Shown: positions 6,489-9,221 of the stretch, in pieces
Layout: every line of letters starts with the position of its first letter
Numbering within the stretch: the stretch's first letter is position 1
Assembly: GCA_027080125.1 (NCBI GenBank)
Contig: JALWSW010000019.1
Coordinates: 1 to 9,221, forward strand
Source of the DNA: Campylobacterales bacterium
Lineage (GTDB): Bacteria > Campylobacterota_A > Desulfurellia > JAADFJ01
Length of the DNA stretch: 9,221 nucleotides
Direction: 5' to 3'
The notes under the pieces: model-generated
The model's input: only the letters and a program-made list of their open reading frames with translations
Databases searched by the model: none
Told to the model about the DNA's origin: nothing
Made by a program: the position numbers and the translations under genes

Positions 6489-7403
6489 ATGAATGCGCTT
6501 GATATAAAAGGCCTCACAAAAAGATATAAAAACGGACCTCTGGCGCTCGAGCGAATCGATTTGACGGTCAAAAAAGGTGATTTTTTCGGCTTGATCGGGG
6601 CAAACGGTGCGGGAAAAACAACCTTGATCGGAATCATCACAGATCTTGTCGTCAAAACCGGAGGCAAGATATCTATTTTCGGATATGATATCGATACCGA
6701 TTTTGACAAGGCAAAAACAGTCATGGGAGCAGTTCCCCAGGAGATAAACTTCAATATATTTGAGAAGGTAAGCGATATTCTGATTCATCAAGCCGGATTT
6801 TATGGAATTTCGAAGAGTATAGCTTCAAAAAGAGCGGGTAGATATTTAAAACAGCTTGGTCTGTGGGATAAAAGAAACACCAAGGCGAATTCTCTTTCAG
6901 GCGGTATGAAAAAACGGTTGATGATAGCAAGAAGCCTTGTTCATGAACCGAGTCTGCTCATTTTAGATGAGCCGACCGCTGGAGTTGATGTTGAACTAAG
7001 ACACCAGATGTGGGACTTTTTAAAAACGCTCAATAGAGAAGGAAAAACGATAATACTTACAACTCATTATCTGGAGGAGGCGGAATATCTGTGCAAAAAT
7101 CTATCGATAATTGATCATGGAAAAATCGTTGAGAGAGGTTCAACAAGAGAGCTGTTGAGTAAATTGGACAGGCAGACTGTTATTTTTTATTTGAAGACAC
7201 CTGCTGAGGTAAAATCACTGGACGGTTATAAAATTAATCAGATCGATGATATGACTATAGAGGTGGAAATAGCCAAAAATCAAAATATTAATAAGGTTGT
7301 CTCTCTTTTGGATAAACAGGGAATTATCATAAACGGAATGAGAAACAGATCAAACAGACTTGAGGAGTTGTTCTTTTCTATTTTAGGAAAAAATGAAAAA
7401 TAG
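6489..7403 (+). CDS. yadG: ABC-2-type transporter ATPase, YadG-like
   Basis: This 304-residue cytosolic ATPase powers an ABC-2 exporter with the next gene's product. Motifs are complete: Walker A GANGAGKTT (37-45), Q-loop Q84, signature LSGGM (136-140), Walker B LLILDEP (156-162), D-loop GVD (165-167) and switch H193. It resembles E. coli YadG along its length, for example GYDIDTDFDKAK, PQEINFN, YLKQLGLWDKRN and the C-terminal RSNRLEELF block, so homology extends past the nucleotide domain. The substrate of YadGH is not established. The gene starts 7 bases after gshB with no clear ribosome site, which suggests translation coupled to gshB, and overlaps the permease gene by 11 bases. The operon position points to a substrate linked to thiol metabolism, but that is inference. 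Confidence 0.93.
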   Translation: MNALDIKGLTKRYKNGPLALERIDLTVKKGDFFGLIGANGAGKTTLIGIITDLVVKTGGKISIFGYDIDTDFDKAKTVMGAVPQEINFNIFEKVSDILIHQAGFYGISKSIASKRAGRYLKQLGLWDKRNTKANSLSGGMKKRLMIARSLVHEPSLLILDEPTAGVDVELRHQMWDFLKTLNREGKTIILTTHYLEEAEYLCKNLSIIDHGKIVERGSTRELLSKLDRQTVIFYLKTPAEVKSLDGYKINQIDDMTIEVEIAKNQNINKVVSLLDKQGIIINGMRNRSNRLEELFFSILGKNEK

Positions 7404-8166
7404 AGAAAATATCATATCATTATATACGATTGTCGAGAGGGAAATAAAGCGGACGCTTAGAATCTGGCTGCAGACATTAATACCTCCGGTTATCACAATG
7501 AGCCTGTATCTTGTAATTTTCGGAAATTTTATAGGATCACAGATAAAGGGGATTGGCGGTTTCAGTTATATGGAGTTTATCGTGCCGGGACTTATTATGA
7601 TGGCTGTAATTACCAATTCTTATTCAAATGTGGTTTCATCGTTTTACAGTGCCAAGTTTATGAAAAGCATAGAAGAGCTGTTTGTCTCGCCCACACCGAG
7701 CTGGGTTATAGTTACAGGATATATGTTAGGAGGAATAGCTCGCGGGCTTATGGTGGGGCTACTCGTGACAATTGGATCACTGTTTTTTGCCGCGCCTCAT
7801 ATATACAACATTTTTATCGTAATTCTGTTTGTTATTCTTACATCGGCAGTCTTTTCTCTGGCTGGAATGATAAACGGTATATTGGCACGAAGCTTTGATG
7901 ATATTTCGATTATCCCGACATTCGTTTTGACGCCGCTGACATATCTTGGTGGGGTATTTTATTCTATCTCTCTGCTTCCCGATTTTTGGCAGAAGTTGTC
8001 CAAGCTTAATCCGATTTTATATATGGTAAACGGATTCAGATACGGATTTCTCGGAATAAGCGATATCAATGCGGTTTTTGGTCTTATTATGCTGGTTATA
8101 TTTGCAGTGCTGCTTTTTTGCGCAAATTTGTATATGTTAAAAAAAGGAATCAGAATAAAGACATAA
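7393..8166 (+). CDS. yadH: ABC-2-type transporter permease, YadH-like
   Basis: The 257-residue integral membrane protein is the permease partner of the preceding ATPase. About six membrane segments are visible, near residues 28-46, 62-80, 107-130, 138-162, 172-191 and 227-247. It follows E. coli YadH closely: RIWLQTLIPPVITMSLY (23-39), GFSYMEFIVPGLIMM (56-70), SIEELFVSP (92-100), the long TFVLTPLTYLGGVFYS block (176-191) and LNPILYMVNGFRYGFLGI (205-222). All belong to the ABC-2 permease family. Its ATG lies inside the end of the ATPase gene (11-base overlap), with TAGGA as ribosome site. It is the last gene of the gsh operon. Only about 200 bases separate it from the convergent dinB gene, and I see no clear intrinsic terminator after it. 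Confidence 0.93.
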   Translation: MKNRENIISLYTIVEREIKRTLRIWLQTLIPPVITMSLYLVIFGNFIGSQIKGIGGFSYMEFIVPGLIMMAVITNSYSNVVSSFYSAKFMKSIEELFVSPTPSWVIVTGYMLGGIARGLMVGLLVTIGSLFFAAPHIYNIFIVILFVILTSAVFSLAGMINGILARSFDDISIIPTFVLTPLTYLGGVFYSISLLPDFWQKLSKLNPILYMVNGFRYGFLGISDINAVFGLIMLVIFAVLLFCANLYMLKKGIRIKT

Positions 8167-8176
8167 TAAACCGACT

Positions 8177-8224
8177 TCATAAATAATGCGCCTGCTGAAG
8201 ATCCATGGCGTGTTCCTGCTCCAT
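8177..8224 (-). other. Possible micro-ORF or gene remnant, 15 codons
   Basis: On the minus strand ATG at 8224 is preceded by AAGAGGT six bases upstream, a good ribosome site. It opens a 15-residue frame, MEQEHAMDLQQAHYL, ending in TGA at 8179-8177. The same frame is open upstream to 8266 (DYAVKIQERGAA before the ATG) and has a charged, helix-like composition resembling a protein C-terminus. It could be the tail of a decayed gene, a micropeptide gene downstream of dinB, or chance. I do not recognise a family. Confidence 0.2.
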
Positions 8225-8368
8225 TGCCGCACCTCTTTCTTGAATTTTTACCGCATAATCAATATTTTAATATAATCCAATGCATGGTAATTTCCAAGCT
8301 TGTCAAATTTATCGGCGCTACTGGATGGATAAATCCGAGATTAATAACTCTTTGAAAGCAGCTTTTTA

Positions 8369-9221
8369 TCAAAACGTATCAGGGATTGCCTTGCTTAAAA
8401 ATCCATGCGGCTTCAGCATGCAGCTATCTTTGACCTTCATAAGTTCAGCCGGATATATTGTAAATTGGCCAAACCTCCTGTTTATCCGGTAGATCTCATG
8501 CTCGATGCGATTACTTTTTCTGCCCTCTTCAAACAAATACAGGGTTGATGATTCTGTCAGTTCCGAAACCGAGATGCCTACCGATCTTATCGGTTTGCTG
8601 ACTTTGCTAACAAGCATAACGCAATGACTGTAGATTATATCTGCCTGATTTGTAGGATTTTCAATTCTCATGCTATATGAGCTGTGATGACGTCTGAATC
8701 TCAGATAAATCGTTACTATGCTGCCTTTTAAACCTTTTTCCTTTAGCCGCCAGGCAACCTGATAAGAGAGTTTCATAATTATTGCATTTATATATTGACG
8801 GTTGCGCGTAAGATGAGTCAATGTGGTCGATTTTCCAACCGATTTGACCGGTTTGGCAGATACCTCAGAATTATCTATGCCACAAGATATATTATGCAGC
8901 TTTTCTGCTTCTTTTCTACCGAAAAGGGACTCCAGAAGATTGGTATCCGCCCTCCTCAGCGATGCCGTATTGCTTATTTGGTGTGTTAGAAGTTTCTGTC
9001 TGATTTTTTTTCCTATACCGGGAAAATCCTCAAGCGGCAAGGAAAGCAGGATATCATCCATATTTTCTTCGGAAATCTGAAATATGCCAGACGGTTTTGC
9101 CAGTTTGCTTGCAATTTTTGCAAGAAGTCTGTTTTTTGCTATTCCTATGGAGCATGGAAGTTTAAATCGCTTAAGCATCTCATCCTTAATTGCGCGGGCA
9201 AGACCGATTGGTGTGCCAAAC
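8369..9221 (-). CDS. dinB: DNA polymerase IV, Y-family (5' end outside window)
   Basis: The frame stays open from the right edge to TGA at 8371-8369, giving 283 residues of an error-prone translesion polymerase acting on damaged DNA. The visible part starts in the palm (FGTPIGLARAIK) and has the diagnostic SIGIAKNRLLAKIAS block (24-38 of the visible part) followed by KPSG. A helix-hairpin-helix thumb motif (FPGIGKKI) comes next. A little-finger domain with KSVGKSTTL, the LRFRRH strand and IRSVGISVSEL follows, then a charged tail of the LFEEGRK type. Roughly the first 100 residues, including the first catalytic aspartates, lie beyond the window. An internal ATG at 9178 is not the real start, since family homology continues upstream of it. 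The gene converges on the gsh operon. Confidence 0.92.
   Translation of the reverse strand, partial: FGTPIGLARAIKDEMLKRFKLPCSIGIAKNRLLAKIASKLAKPSGIFQISEENMDDILLSLPLEDFPGIGKKIRQKLLTHQISNTASLRRADTNLLESLFGRKEAEKLHNISCGIDNSEVSAKPVKSVGKSTTLTHLTRNRQYINAIIMKLSYQVAWRLKEKGLKGSIVTIYLRFRRHHSSYSMRIENPTNQADIIYSHCVMLVSKVSKPIRSVGISVSELTESSTLYLFEEGRKSNRIEHEIYRINRRFGQFTIYPAELMKVKDSCMLKPHGFLSKAIPDTF

Noticed and set aside
6224..6754. Minus-strand 176-codon frame across the gshB/yadG junction
   Set aside because: It is antisense to two well-supported genes, and its sequence reads as their shadow.
8280..8492. Plus-strand 70-codon frame in the gap and over the dinB end
   Set aside because: Much of it is antisense to dinB, it has no ribosome site and no family resemblance.
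1..9221. CRISPR array, insertion sequence, tRNA or rRNA gene
   Set aside because: No regularly spaced repeats, transposase-like frames with terminal inverted repeats, or tRNA cloverleaf-like segments were seen anywhere in the window.

Overview
This window looks like an AT-rich chromosomal segment from a Gram-negative, probably anaerobic or microaerobic bacterium. The clues are an exported multiheme c-type cytochrome of the hydroxylamine-oxidoreductase type, glutathione biosynthesis through the rarer GshA family first described in Acidithiobacillus, a YadGH-type ABC transporter, and Shine-Dalgarno-led genes packed into operons. I cannot fix the phylum from sequence alone. Deltaproteobacteria-like, Nitrospirota-like or Deferribacterota-like lineages would all fit.

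Layout. Positions 1-212 (minus) hold the beginning of a multiheme cytochrome c gene that leaves the window; an amber codon interrupts it just after the signal peptide. Positions 213-495 hold no gene, only small inverted repeats. Positions 496-4192 (minus) form a four-gene operon read leftward: wrbA (NAD(P)H:quinone oxidoreductase), a MarR-family regulator, an EamA/DMT-family membrane transporter, and a divergent adenine-deaminase-like amidohydrolase. Positions 4193-4340 are a compact divergent promoter region with a good sigma70-type promoter for each direction. The two -35 boxes face each other and enclose inverted and direct TTGAA-type repeats that could bind the MarR protein. Positions 4341-8166 (plus) form a second tight operon: gshA, gshB, yadG-like ATPase and yadH-like permease. 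Positions 8167-8368 are a convergent gap with at most a 15-codon micro-ORF. From 8369 to the right edge (minus) lies the C-terminal three quarters of a Y-family DNA polymerase (DinB/Pol IV).

How the genes may work together (inference). The two divergent operons read as one stress module. The rightward arm makes glutathione or a related gamma-glutamylcysteine thiol and carries an ABC exporter co-translated with it. The leftward arm has a quinone reductase, a cysteine-containing MarR regulator, a small-molecule transporter and a purine-type hydrolase. Both start from one intergenic region holding candidate MarR operator sequence, so shared control in response to quinones, electrophiles or oxidants is the simplest hypothesis. 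The most unusual points are the amber codon in the cytochrome gene, the altered conserved motifs in the amidohydrolase and in GshB, and the physical linkage of thiol synthesis to a YadGH exporter.
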